The position numbers were made by a program, and so were the translations under genes. The notes beneath the pieces are model-generated. The model searched no databases. It was not told the origin of the DNA and saw only the letters and a list, made by a program, of their open reading frames with translations. Shown here piece by piece: positions 14,572 to 27,944 of a stretch of 64,000 bases of DNA (position 1 is its first letter; every line of letters begins with the position of its first letter). The DNA comes from Tillus elongatus (lineage: Eukaryota; Arthropoda; Insecta; Coleoptera; Cleridae): contig OZ023264.1 in NCBI GenBank assembly GCA_964006375.1, forward strand, positions 10,426,225 through 10,490,224. The letters run 5' to 3'.

Positions 14572-16411
14572 CAGGGTTAGCAAAATTTCCAGGAACGGTC
14601 GAATATCTTTGTTGTTAATTATGCAATTTTTTTGGATTTTTGTAATGGCGAATGATCACAAATAATCCTCATTTTTTATAATATATTCACTTTTTCTAAC
14701 TTCCGGATTAACAGGAAAGGACTCCAACTTAATTTTCTTAAATGAGACACCTTGTATTATTTCCCATTTTTGGCTGCAGGATAATAAACTACGTTCTGGA
14801 CCATCAAAGTGTTTTTTGTAATTGATAAGATAACACCACAAAAAATTAATAAATGATAACGTAAAATCAAGATATGCATACCTATTTAAATGTACTGGTG
14901 TCAATAAAGCAGACAATTCAGGTGCTGCATTGACATTGTCACCTGTCAATTGTGGTCGTTGTTTTGCTTTTTCTTGTGCAATTCAAAATTTTGAAAACGG
15001 CAGTGAAACTCACAGAATCTAAGTGCATTGACATCTTGATGATGTACGGATATGGTGATCGTAAACAATCGTTAGAAGAAGTTCGCACTTTATTTAATGC
15101 TGTTCATTCGGATAGGTAAATTAGTAAAAGTATGATGCATCGGGTTGTTTAAACTTATGAGGAATTTCGCCAAGTAAAGGATTTGTCAAGAAGTGGACGT
15201 CCAATAACATTAAGTGGCGGAGACACAAGGTTGAATGTTTTATTATCAGTCCAAGAAAATCCTCATGTATCTACAACAGAATTGGGTCAAATTCATGACA
15301 TATCCCAAAAGTCTGCTCACAAAATTCTGAGGTCTGAAAAAATGAAACCCTTTAAAACTCATGTGGTTAATGAGCGAGGATGACCCAGATCGCAGGCTAA
15401 ATTTTTCTGAAATAATGACAGAATTTATTCAAGCTCGGTCTAACTTTGTGAATGAAATAGTTTTTTTTCAGGTGAAGCAACATTTCATCTGAATGGTACG
15501 GTTAAGATGCACTATTGTCGTTTCTTGTCAACAGAGAACCCTCATTGGACGGAGGAGGTCCATACGCAGTATTCTCTGAAAGCGAATATGTGGGCTGGTT
15601 TAGTCGAAAACAAATTAATTTGACCTTTTTTTATTACTGGAAATTTAAATGGTGATGGCTACTTGAATTCATTGAGAAACCAAATTGTACCAGTACCTAG
15701 AGCACTCTTCCCAAAGCAAATGAGACCTAATCTTCCAAGCGATATTATCTATTTCCAACAAGATGGAGCTCTGCCACGCTTTACGAGTAATTTCGGTGAT
15801 TATTTGAACCAAATATTTCCTGGCCGCTGGATTTGACCCGGAGGAGCAATCGAGTGGCCAACTGGTTCTCCAGACCTATCGCCAGTGGACTTCTTTTTGT
15901 GGGGTCACTTGAAATGTCAGGTATATAAAAAACGATCTAATGATCTGGAACAATTACAGGAGCGGATAACTGAAGAAATCAGCCATATAACGCCAGAGAT
16001 CATACAAAATTCAGTAAGACATTTTGTTGATACATTATATCACTGTCAAGTTGTAGAGGGAGGATGATTTGAACAATTACTTTAGTTTAAATCATACTAC
16101 GAACTTTTATAACAGATATCTTGATTTTGCATTATGAATATTTTATTAATTTGTTTGTGGTTATCAATGAAAAAACATGTTGATGTTTTAGAACGTAGCT
16201 TTTTATCCTGCATCCGAAAATAGTAAATAATACAAGGTGTTCCATTAAAAAAAAATTTGGAGTCATTTCCTGTTAATCCGAAAGCGAGAAAATAATGAAT
16301 GGGTTATAAAAAAAAGACTTATTTGTAGCCATTCGTCATTACAAAAATCCAAAAAAAAATTGCGTGATTAGTAACAGAGATAATCGATCGTTCCGGAACT
16401 TTTTACTAACC

Positions 16412-16414
<3 letters not shown>
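14572..16414 (+). mobile_element. Mariner-type transposon with TA target
   Basis: The ends CAGGGTTAGCAAAA (14572) and TTTACTAACCCTG (to 16414) are parts of inverted repeats of roughly 220 bp. TA dinucleotides flank both ends, and the right end enters a (TA)n array. The element is 1843 bp, close to the usual size for the IS630-Tc1-mariner superfamily. Confidence 0.85.
14990..16067 (+). pseudogene. Mariner-type transposase, broken
   Basis: Fragments in shifting frames cover the whole protein. There is an N-terminal helix-turn-helix region, a second HTH piece (SRSGRPITLSGGDTRLNVLL near 15183), a catalytic region starting GEATFHLNG where a D-E is usual, FQQDGALPRF for the second acidic residue, and SPDLSPVDFFLWG for the third. 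Stops and frameshifts near 15110, 15380, 15620 and 15835 make it inactive. Family resemblance is to the insect transposases with a DUF4817-like HTH, as I recall them. Confidence 0.8.

Positions 16415-16508
<94 letters not shown>
16415..16508. repeat. (TA)n microsatellite
   Basis: Immediately follows the mariner right end, so the mariner probably inserted into this array. Confidence 0.95.
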
Positions 16509-16509
<1 letters not shown>

Positions 16510-16800
16510 CAAATACACATAAAAACTTGAGTATCCTATGTACCCAAATTGAGATTTCTAAGTTAAAAGACAACAAAGTTAAAACGTCAAAATTTATAAT
16601 TATGGTAGTTGTACTAATGTTAATGAAAAATACGACACAGGATGACTAACAAACTGTATCTGAGTCGTTATTTTTCTTCATTTCTTTAAAATGTGAGCAA
16701 AAACCCGTTGTAACTAAAATTTGCTTGGTATAAATAATAAAGACGTTAGAAAATTAAAATACTAGCGTATATACCTACTAGTACATACATCTCTCATGTC

Positions 16801-16885
16801 GACGGTGATCTAGTGGTCTAAGCGGTGTGCATAACATAATCGAGTCCTATAATAAGACGAGTTCTAATCCTAGTTAGTGACTTCA
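16801..16885 (+). ncRNA. tRNA-like module, possibly SINE-derived
   Basis: The A-box-like GATCTAGTGGTCTAAGC and B-box-like GAGTTCTAATCC are spaced as in a tRNA and followed by a T-rich tail like that after 6301. The stems are too degenerate for a working tRNA. Confidence 0.3.
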
Positions 16886-16929
16886 TTTTTTTTATCTTTC
16901 ATTTCATTTTACCGTTTACTGATCAGATT

Positions 16930-17560
<631 letters not shown>

Positions 17561-17561
17561 T

Positions 17562-17892
17562 TCCGATGAATTTTTTAGCGAGTTCTTGAATAAAAAATCA
17601 TTTAATAAAGGGACGAAACCTTTTAACAGTTAATTCAATTTGAATGTCATATCTGGTTGTTTGTTTTTGCCCTAACTTAGTAAAACCGTTCCATATTCAG
17701 TACAATCGTAGACCTTTCCCGTGGCTTCACAAGTGCTTGTTTTTTTTCTGCAACCGATTTCAATTTCTGGTAAATTTTCTTGAAAAAATTCACTAATGAG
17801 AGAATGCGACTTTTGAATTTTAAAAATATCTTCAAATAAGCGCGTATAGGCCCCATAGAACACATATCCTTGGTCAGTTTCAATTTTTATAC

Positions 17893-17981
<89 letters not shown>

Positions 17982-18430
17982 CAAGTGTTTCGTTAGCCAA
18001 GAAAATCAGCTAGTTTTTCCCCGAAAATTTTGTGTTTTCTTTCAAAAAATTTTGTATCTCCGGAAATAACAAAGTTCTCGCAACCAAATTTCGTACGCGA
18101 ATTTGCCTCATAACAAGTCCCAAAATTTATATTTGTAGCTTTAAAGGCAAAAAAGTTCTAGGCATTTAATGAAAAATTGGGCTTTTCCTCTCAAAACGTC
18201 AAAGTCGCGATTTTAAACGTCAAAATTGTCAACATATAGGCAAAGAACGTGAAACGAATATAGGTTATGTAGAGAAAATGTAGCAATAAAAGTGTTTTGC
18301 AAACCCTTAAGATTCAGCTTCAACCGTAATTGTCCTTTCTACTAAAATATTTGCAGAAAATTCGTCTCATATAGACCCTTCCTCTGATGCTTTGGAAGTA
18401 GTTTCAGTTATATAGTTTATCGTTTAATGG
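17562..18430 (-). repeat. TA-HINE-containing tandem duplication, unit 2
   Basis: Direct repeat of 16930-17405, including the TTAGTAAAACCGTTC segment, followed by a (TA)n core and a longer stretch of TA-HINE body (18.0-18.43 kb). Confidence 0.6.
17894..17979. repeat. (TA)n microsatellite
   Basis: Core array of tandem unit 2. Confidence 0.95.
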
Positions 18431-18438
18431 TCTGTAAT

Positions 18439-19112
18439 TTCTAACGAATGTTTGTAGAAGAAATTCGTTAATGAGGAGACCACCACTTTTGAATTATAAA
18501 AAATATTTCTTCAAATGAGCGCGAACTAGGCTCCTTAGAACCCATGTCCGGGACTACTTTCAGTTTTCATCTGTTTCTATATATACAGGCTGACGCATTT
18601 CTACGGTAAAGCTCAATATATCCGTTATTATACGAGATACGAGAAAAAATTGTATATGTTAATTATAGGCCGTCTTAAGCTGCATCCTATAAAATTAGTT
18701 TTACAATCATAGGTGACCCATAAGTTGTTGGTGATCCAAATATTCTTTTTTTCTTTCAATCGAACACACATTTTTGCATTTTTCATCGAAATATAATGCA
18801 TGTTCGTAAGAAATGAAACTAAGGACTCAGCAAGTGCGTTACGGTAGCGAGTTTTCATTACATGTTTCAAATTTCAATTGCTCAATTTGCTGGGAACCAG
18901 TTTATTCGGGAACATTTTGAGTTTATTTTCAAAAAGATTTTTACATTGTCAAACAATAAGGTTATTTTGATGAAATATGGTACAATGTTTCTACTATATA
19001 GATTATACTGGTAACCAAATTCTATGCTTTCTTTAAAAGAAAAGACATATTTGCTATTAAAAATATTTTTATGAAAATTCACTACCATAACGCACTTGCT
19101 GCGTCCAGACTT
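18439..19112 (-). mobile_element. TA-HINE repeat without expanded (TA)n
   Basis: Reverse orientation: hairpin remnant at 18439-18478, the 3' segment, only a short TATATA where other copies carry a long array, part of the body, then a foldback module with both inverted termini (about 18826-18862 and 19075-19112). Confidence 0.6.
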
Positions 19113-19347
19113 TTTTAGAATGCGGCAATCAAATGTGGTTATATTAACCTTAGAATGATGATATAATTTTAGACTTTTTACAAATTATTTATCTGGTTGA
19201 ATATTCCTGGTAATAAATAACAAATAAATTAGGGGCAGCACAGGTCAAATACTTTATTAACAACAATAATAATCTGTATGTTTTCATAATAATAATAGTT
19301 CGCTAATATCTTGAGGTCAGGCAGTGTCATCGCTAGCTCCTCTTAGA

Positions 19348-19355
19348 TTATATAG
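19348..19355 (+). promoter_or_regulatory. Putative TATA box of gene A
   Basis: TTATATAG lies about 45-52 bp upstream of the gene A ATG. TTCAGACAG about 30 bp downstream resembles an arthropod initiator. This is inference from position only. Confidence 0.4.
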
Positions 19356-19399
19356 TCTTAATTTTAACCAAAAACTGTTCAGACAGTCACTGACACAAA

Positions 19400-19522
19400 A
19401 TGAGATTGTTATACAGCATTTTTGTTGTTTCATTCGTTATCTTTGTTTTTGGAGATGACTCTTCATCTTCGTCTAACTCAGAAGTACCCTCCACCTCAGA
19501 GCAGGACATACGAAGTATTTTG
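19400..19522 (+). CDS. Gene A exon 1: secreted, cysteine-free acidic protein
   Basis: ATG at 19400 opens 41 codons and ends ATTTTG|GTAAGT (phase 0). Residues 1-18 form a signal peptide (MRLLYSIFVVSFVIFVFG), followed by an acidic serine-rich stretch. I joined this to exons at 21619, 32217, 33935 and 39351. Each has an AG acceptor, all junctions are in phase 0, and the frame is open throughout, giving 312 residues. The product has no cysteine, many D/E residues, and NIT and NET/NAS glycosylation sequons. I recognise no domain. Gene B at 63650 is a clear paralogue. The likely role is a secreted or salivary/venom-type protein, but that is only inference from the signal peptide and multicopy state. 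Confidence 0.8.
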
Positions 19523-19559
19523 GTAAGTTTTGCCAAACTATTAGCTTACTAAGGCTATA

Positions 19560-21299
19560 CAGTGTGTAAAAACCAAATGGAATAAATCCATTATTTCGGT
19601 TACTGTACCTTATTATAAAAAAAAATCCGAAACTCGTCAAATTTAAATTATAAATTGACAATTTTTAACGTGGAATTGCGATCTTTACCTTCAATCCCCT
19701 TCGAATGACAGGTACAACCCCCAATTTTTCAAAAAGGATGTATAGGCTTGTGATATGTCGTTTGAAAGGTCTGTTCATTCTCTATTCAAAAATGTTATCG
19801 TTTTCAAGTTTATTGCAACAATTAAGATGTAATAAAATAAAATCATGTGGTTACCGAAGTTCGCTATAAAATACTCAAAACTTATTACAATATTGTAATT
19901 AGTATACTTAAAACGTATTTTCCGTTTAGGTCTTGAAGATAAGAAAGTAAGCAAAAACCATAGTAAAGTGATTTTTACATTGTATCCATTAAAAATACAT
20001 TAAAGAGTTTCCGAGGCAATGTTAGTTTGTTTAAAACGCCTAAGCAAATTGTTTTGTAATTATAAGTTGTTATTTAAATTGTTAGTATTATAATTTTAAT
20101 TTGAATTTCATTAACTTCAATTCTGAAAAGTGGTTAGATTAAAGGAAATGCATATAATAAGAATTATACAAATGATTGGTGACGCAGATAAAACCCAAAC
20201 ACAACATGAAGTAACTCGCCTATTTCATGAGGAATTTCCTGATTCATAGCCTATATCCCAAGGAACGAGTTTCGCGAGTTTGGTCATGTAAGGCAGATAA
20301 AAAAGCAGCCAATGCACTGAGTGATGAAATTAAATTAGATGTGATTCTTGAATTTGTGAAAAACCCACATACATCGGCTAGATAGGCATCCACCACATTT
20401 AATGTTAGCCATGCATCGATAGTTAACATATTAAAAGAAAATAAAAAGCATCCCTATAAAATGATACCTACTCAGGAGCTACGGAAGACGATTATGATAG
20501 GAGAACTTATTTTTGTGAGCGAATGATGGACATGTTGGATAACAATATTTTCCAATTAGAAGACATTATGTTTTCTGATGAGTGCACTTTTTCACTAAAC
20601 GGTCATGCTAATCGGCAAAATTGTCGCTACTGGGCAACGACAAATCCTCAGTGGATGAGAGAAGAACACACGCAATACCTTCAGAAGGTTAATGTTTGGG
20701 CATGCATTGTTGGAAACCATATCATTGGTCCATTTTACATTGGGGGTAATTTGAATGGCGATAATTATTTGGCACTACTTTAAAATAATGTCATTCCAAC
20801 TTTGGCAAATTTAGATCCTAATCAAGGAAACCCTCAAGTTCCAGTCAATACGATATGGTTTCAGCAGGATGAAGCACCACCACATTGTCAACTCAATGTC
20901 CGGCAGTACCTCGATGCAATATTTTCCAATCGGTGGATAGGGAGGCGAGGATCGATAGCATAGCCAGCGCGATCACCTGATCTTACCTTATTAGATTTAT
21001 TTTTATGGGGATATGTGAAGAGCATTGTGTACAAAACTAAACCTTTTGATTGAAATAACTTAAAATAACGAATAACGCTGGCGATTAGGTCTATCACGCC
21101 TGATATGTTAAATAATGTTAGAAGACAGTTTTATTTAAGATTAGGGTGTTGCCAAGAAGTTCGCGGTGAACATTTTTAACATCTACTTCATTGACATTCA
21201 TAGTTATTTTTAGTGTTTTACATTTTATTACATTTTGCATTACATTTTAGTTTTTGTTGTATTGTAGCGAATTTCGGTAACCACATGATTTTATTTTAT

Positions 21300-21302
<3 letters not shown>
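19560..21302 (+). mobile_element. Mariner-type transposon, right end lost at (TA)n
   Basis: The left end CAGTGTGTAAAAACC at 19560 follows TA. Inner inverted-repeat sequence GTGGTTACCGAAGTTCGC (near 19850) recurs inverted near 21270-21290. The outer right arm is missing and a (TA)n array starts there. It lies in intron 1 of gene A. Confidence 0.65.
20148..21170 (+). pseudogene. Mariner-type transposase, broken
   Basis: Fragments include MFSDECTFSLNG (first catalytic D/E), WFQQDEAPPHCQL (second) and SPDLTLLDLFLWG (third), in the order of IS630-Tc1-mariner DDE/D enzymes. Several stops interrupt the N-terminal half and the frame after 20783. It is related to, but distinct from, the copies at 14.6 and 27.5 kb. 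Confidence 0.8.

Positions 21303-21371
<69 letters not shown>
21303..21371. repeat. (TA)n microsatellite
   Basis: Separates the truncated mariner from a PLE remnant. Confidence 0.95.
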
Positions 21372-21373
<2 letters not shown>

Positions 21374-21570
21374 CATGAGGAACCCAATTCATCCCAGTAC
21401 AGTTTTTTGAACCGACGATCGTTTCGATAACAATGTTAGAGTCATCAAGAGGATGAGTTTATTTCATAACGCTAACTTTGTTAGCGAAACGATCGTAGTG
21501 TCAAAAACTGTATTGTGATAAATTGGGTTCCCTAAACTGTACTTATCAGTGCTCATCACAGCATCCAATC
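21372..21570 (+). mobile_element. PLE termini, inverted pair, degenerate hammerheads
   Basis: Two inverted copies of a PLE terminus variant (ACCCAATTCATC... and ...TAAATTGGGTTCC) face each other. The right one keeps stem II GCTAAC/GTTAGC, GAAAC and GTC (21470-21512) but has lost the CTGATGA box. The left one is more decayed. Confidence 0.6.
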
Positions 21571-21618
21571 TTCGCTAATTGACTTTACCTTGTTTAATAT
21601 GACGGATCTCTTTTTCAG

Positions 21619-21783
21619 TTTTCCTCAGATGGAAGTTTAGACACGGAAGAACTTATAAACCGGCTTGCTGAAGGTTTATCTAAAGAAAGATTAAACATTA
21701 CACTCGTCGCTTGGCAAGACATCCATGATGATAACGGAAACTTGAAGGAAATAAGGACTTTGGAACTTGTTATTCCTCCCAAG
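21619..21783 (+). CDS. Gene A exon 2
   Basis: Acceptor TTTTTCAG|TTTTCC, 55 codons, donor CCCAAG|GTACGT. This is the most conserved part of the family. It includes LNITLVAWQDIH and RTLELVIP, aligning with INITLVGWQYVH and KTLELVFN in gene B. It is amphipathic and acidic with one N-glycosylation sequon. No known domain is recognised. Confidence 0.8.
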
Positions 21784-23491
<1,708 letters not shown>

Positions 23492-23833
23492 CCTGGACTT
23501 CATAAGAAGACCTCCAATTTACTATAGACAGAGACGTATTGCAAGTTAATATTAGATAACAAATTACCTTAAAATAGGTATTTTCGGTATCTGGGCTTCG
23601 TAGTCACTTTTCAGTCCAATTTATAGCACACCTGGACCTAAAAATTACCAATTGTAAAACTGAAACTCAAACTTATATTTAAGTATATTTATAGGTAAAA
23701 TTGAGCCAAATTTTTACCAATGTAGTTACTTGTAAGTTATTAACTTTGGAGTCATTTTAATATTAAAAAATAGGATAATTAGGAGCTGCATTCTCAAATT
23801 TGTAGTGGTTATGACAATCAAGCCAACACGTGG

Positions 23834-24262
23834 GTAAAGTCCAATACCTGACAGACAGAGTAGTTAACTGCCACGCGTAGATTGATTCGTACAACAGGTA
23901 TAAACCATACATCAACGGTAACCAAACTAAATATATACCAGGCATAAAACATACTACCCGAACCAACGAGCGTGAAATCTCGGCCGCAATTATGAGAAAT
24001 GACAGACGACATGACATTAAAAATTTGTCAAGTGATTGTTTTTTAACTGGGGTATAAACGCCAAATGTCACCTTTAAGTCTGAAATATAAATTTTCAGTA
24101 GATATTTTGTTATTGTTGATATGGAAAAAACCGGTTTGATTAGGTTGACTAAAACAAAATCGATCTGGCGTTTAATAAGGAAAAATAACTGCTATGTTTA
24201 TAATGTGGCAGGTACTTTACTTTACTAGATATGAATTAGGTTTCCTTCTGGAAATGTTTTCT
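23834..24262 (+). repeat. Dispersed repeat family, copy 3
   Basis: 23834-24060 matches about 5690-5890, and 24130-24262 matches 6470-6605. Relative to the first copy it lacks about 500 bp in the middle. Unknown family. Confidence 0.55.
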
Positions 24263-24410
24263 ATATACATTTAAACATCAAGCTTCTTATAACCTCTTTG
24301 TATCTTAACTCTGGTGATTTCTTTGACACCAGCTTTAATTATCCTTGAATCTAATAAACCCCTTTTATGCGAAATATATGAATAATTATTCCAGCTATTT
24401 TTAGGGAATT

Positions 24411-24842
24411 TTCATTTTAAAAAAATCGCTTCTAGAGAGGTATCGGTGAGACTTTCCAAACATTTTTCAAATGATAACGAATATGGGTCCCTAGAACACA
24501 TCTCGGGGGTCAGTTTAATTTTTTATATATTCAACCAATAACTCAAAAATTAGTTAACAGATTTTTATGAAACTCGGCGAGTTATATTAATATCTTCGAT
24601 GAGCTCGCCAGACAGCCCGATCGGATGAGTTTTTCTAAAAAAAAATTGATTTCTCCGGAAAAAAATTCGTATCTCAAAAACTAACAAAAGCGTTTTGATG
24701 CAATTTGGTAGTCATATTGCACTAGTAAAGGCCTCACAACATACAAAAACTGAACTCTCTAGGTTTATAGAAAATTGAGTTATTCATATTTGAAACATTT
24801 AATGAAAATTCGTTACCATAACGCACTTACTGCGTCCCTAAA
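24411..24842 (-). mobile_element. Short TA-HINE copy lacking a (TA)n array
   Basis: Reverse orientation: a decayed hairpin near 24411-24440, the 3' segment, only TTTTTATATATTC at the core, a body variant similar to that at 4.1-4.5 kb, and the 5' terminus inverted at 24805-24842. It shows that the TA array is a variable part of the repeat. Confidence 0.6.
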
Positions 24843-25393
24843 TTTTCAAGTACTTGTAGAATATTTGTTAAAATTCCAGGTTTCTAGCGTTTTTTGAATA
24901 ACCATACTTTTATATCTATCTCACAGATTGTTTGGTGTAATGTCTCTCATCCGTACTTAATATTTTCATTTGAAATCTAACACGAATATAGTCAGTTTGC
25001 TAGTTGAGTAATATCAATATATATTGCTTCAAGCTGGTATAAAATATCCTGGTCTTAAATACCACTACCACAAGAATAATGCTTGGTAATTAAATGTTTC
25101 AAAATGCCCTTATTAAATAAAGGCTGTAGCGGGCGCTGCATTTGTATTCTAGGCACTAATAAGGCGGAGTGGAGCTAATTTGTATTCTCATGTTGGCAAC
25201 AAGCTTCGCACGTTTCTGTAGTGCATTTCTTGTGCAACATGAATACTTATATTCCATGTGAAAACACCAGTTTATACACATACCATTTTTAAATTATAGC
25301 ACCAATAATAAATATATAACAATAAAGTCCATCAGTTCTTTGCCTGAAATATATATTATGACTGTAAGACTAGATGCATTATCGCAACAATTA

Positions 25394-25432
25394 GAACCGA
25401 AGACCGGTTTCGCTCTCATTAGAGCTCTTCAG
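25394..25432 (-). ncRNA. Hammerhead ribozyme, left arm
   Basis: On the - strand: CTGAAGA, stem II GCTCT/AGAGC with AATG loop, GAAA, stem III ACCG/CGGT with GTCTT loop, then TC as the cleavage region. All core positions are canonical. Sequences CAATTAG and CTAATTG on either side could form an outer stem I. Confidence 0.75.
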
Positions 25433-25656
25433 TACGGCATACTAATTGTAGCAAAAATGCACCAAAAATAACACGGCTATAGTATAGCCAGTCTTAAAAC
25501 ACTAAGTAAGTGGTGAACGTGTCGCCACCTAGTTCGGAACCAAGTACTATGTTGTCACGTTCGACGACACGTTCACCACTCACTTAGTGTTTTAAGACTG
25601 GCTATACGATAGCCGTGTTATTTTTGGTGCATTTTTGCTGCAATTAGTATGCCGTA

Positions 25657-25695
25657 CTGAAGAGCTCTAATGAGAGCGAAACCGGTCTACGGTTC
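25657..25695 (+). ncRNA. Hammerhead ribozyme, right arm
   Basis: Same core as the left-arm copy, with one change in the stem III loop (GTCTA for GTCTT). Flanking CAATTAG/CTAATTG is retained. Conservation of every core base in two diverging arms supports function or recent origin. Confidence 0.75.
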
Positions 25696-26036
25696 TAATT
25701 GTTGCGAGAATGCATCTAGTCTTACATACTTTGTCCCTATATTGGGGTAGAAATGGGCCAGGGCTAACAATTTTTTAAATTGTTAGTTAGTTGTATACTG
25801 TCTCTATTTTTAACATTCTGTGTTATTTGGAGCGGGCGTGACAACATAGTACTTGGTTCCGAACTAGGTGGCGACACGTTCACCACTCACTTAGTATATT
25901 ATGACTGACAAAAATTATATTTAGTAGGTTGGCATTAAATTCAATATCTGTTAATACCGTCAACTGGGAAGCTGTTGCTTTGATAAAAAATACATCTATC
26001 ACTGTCGTTTCCTTTTATTTTCGATTAGAAAAAAAA

Positions 26037-26073
26037 TCTGGACGCAGAAAGGGCGTTATAGTGGCGAATTTTC
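26037..26073 (+). repeat. TA-HINE 5' terminus
   Basis: TCTGGACGCAGAAAGGGCG after an A-run, then a short truncated module resembling that at 351-405. Confidence 0.5.
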
Positions 26074-26261
26074 ATTAGAATTGTACACTATTACTATACG
26101 ACATATTAGTAAAGCCCCCTGCGCCATCTAGGCACACGTCAACTAACGTTTTACTTGCTTGATACTTTAGATCAGCTTCAGGCCCGGGATATAATATTCA
26201 AAGTATACGTAACAATTATCAATTATAGAATTAGTAGAATTATCATAGAAACACATCCTAC

Positions 26262-26978
26262 GACTGTTTCGGTCTTATATGACGTCTTATGTTTAACTTG
26301 AAAGATGAAATAAACTATTTTAGAATTATTTTTATAGAAACTTGGCTTGATTTTGTTTAAATTTTTGCTAAATTATGCGCCCGCATAATATATCTATGCT
26401 GCGCTAAAACTGTATTTGGGTCCGTTAATAAAGCTACAAACATAGTGGATTTTAATAATTGATTCAATCTCCCAGTCAAATAACAATTACTTGTCAAATT
26501 TTTGATTTCATGTCATCAGTCATTTTCCATGATTGCGGCCGAGATTTCACAAAAGTTGGTTCGGGTAGTATCTTTTCTGCCTAGTATATATTTAGTTTGG
26601 TTACCGCTGATGTATGTTTTATACCTGTTGTATGAATTAATCTACGCCTGGTAGTTCACTACTCTGTCTGTCAGGCATTGGACTTTAACCACTAAGTCGT
26701 TTCAACGCATGTCTTTGGGATTTTATTTTTAATTCGGAAAAACCTCTAAATATTGTGTACCAAATTACATAAAATTCACAACATGGGTTTATTTGCACTG
26801 TTTCTAACGACGTGTAAATCTTGTTCCAGCTACTCTGATACTTACACAAATATAGTGTTTCCAAAAATTTTCCCCGATATTCCACCCGAAAAACTTGAGC
26901 ATAAAGGCTGATTAAGGAACTCGACCTCGGTATTCGCCCAAGCAAAATTTTTGCCAAGTTGGATTGAAATCAGTTTAG
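26262..26978 (-). repeat. Dispersed repeat family, copy 2 (inverted)
   Basis: Reverse-complement copy of 5370-6123 with scattered differences and a few indels. Like copy 1 it abuts a (TA)n array on the same side. Confidence 0.6.

Positions 26979-27052
<74 letters not shown>
26979..27052. repeat. (TA)n microsatellite
   Basis: TA run next to dispersed-repeat copy 2. The next 240 bp to 27295 show no feature. Confidence 0.95.
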
Positions 27053-27055
<3 letters not shown>

Positions 27056-27293
27056 GACAAATAGACGACAGTAGACCCCAAACATACATATCAGTTATAT
27101 ACATACCACATACATAACACGTTAGTGGGTATAGACATGTATAGACATTGTTGTTGGTTGAAATGACATTTACATAGCAGTTGGTCGACAGTTTTAAGAA
27201 CTTATTTTCATTATAAAGGATATTTAATGAACTTAACATCGTATGATGCATGGAAGTGAAAGCTCGCTAACAAGAGTTATTTTTCACTAAAAA

Positions 27294-27516
<223 letters not shown>

Positions 27517-27815
27517 GTAGCGTATTGAAAACTAAACAGATCGATTTTCGTCCAGAGAATTTAGTTTTAAGAAACCCTGAAACCGTCATTTTTAATATTG
27601 AGGGGGACATGTTTTGACATAAAACTCAACTTTGTCACATCAACCCCTTAAGGATGGTGATAACAACCCTTATATTTTAAATAGGGAACATGGGTCGAGT
27701 TTTACATCATTGGAAAGCTCTTTCTTTTCTGAATTCAGCACACTACTCTTTTGGAGGTTTTATCAACTCGTTTAAAAATTATTCACAGTTGAAGATGCAA
27801 AAACGCATTTCACTC

Positions 27816-27902
27816 ATTCCGATAAGAAATGTGCTGATAGTCAATCTTTTGTTGGTTTGTAAACAAAAAATTGACTATCAGAACATTTCTTATCGGAATG
27901 AG
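27816..27902. repeat. Hairpin within mariner #3 arm
   Basis: TTCCGATAAGAAATG at 27817 is inverted at CATTTCTTATCGGAA (to 27898). CTGATAGTCAAT / ATTGACTATCAG extends the stem. The duplicated copy near 29985-30070 keeps the inner part. Confidence 0.7.
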
Positions 27903-27944
27903 AGAAGTGCGGTTTATTATTTCAGTTTATCGGTCGGTTTGATA

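Larger units (their letters stand above)
25369..25905. mobile_element. Hammerhead-bearing inverted repeat (PLE- or retrozyme-like)
   Basis: Arms of about 150-170 bp (25372-25520 and 25563-25735) are inverted copies. Each contains a complete hammerhead core pointing outward. A third partial copy of the inner sequence (GTGGCGACACGTTCACCAC in reverse) lies at about 25835-25905. There is no coding frame. It may be an inverted pair of PLE terminal repeats from a family different from the 49-63 kb element. Confidence 0.65.
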
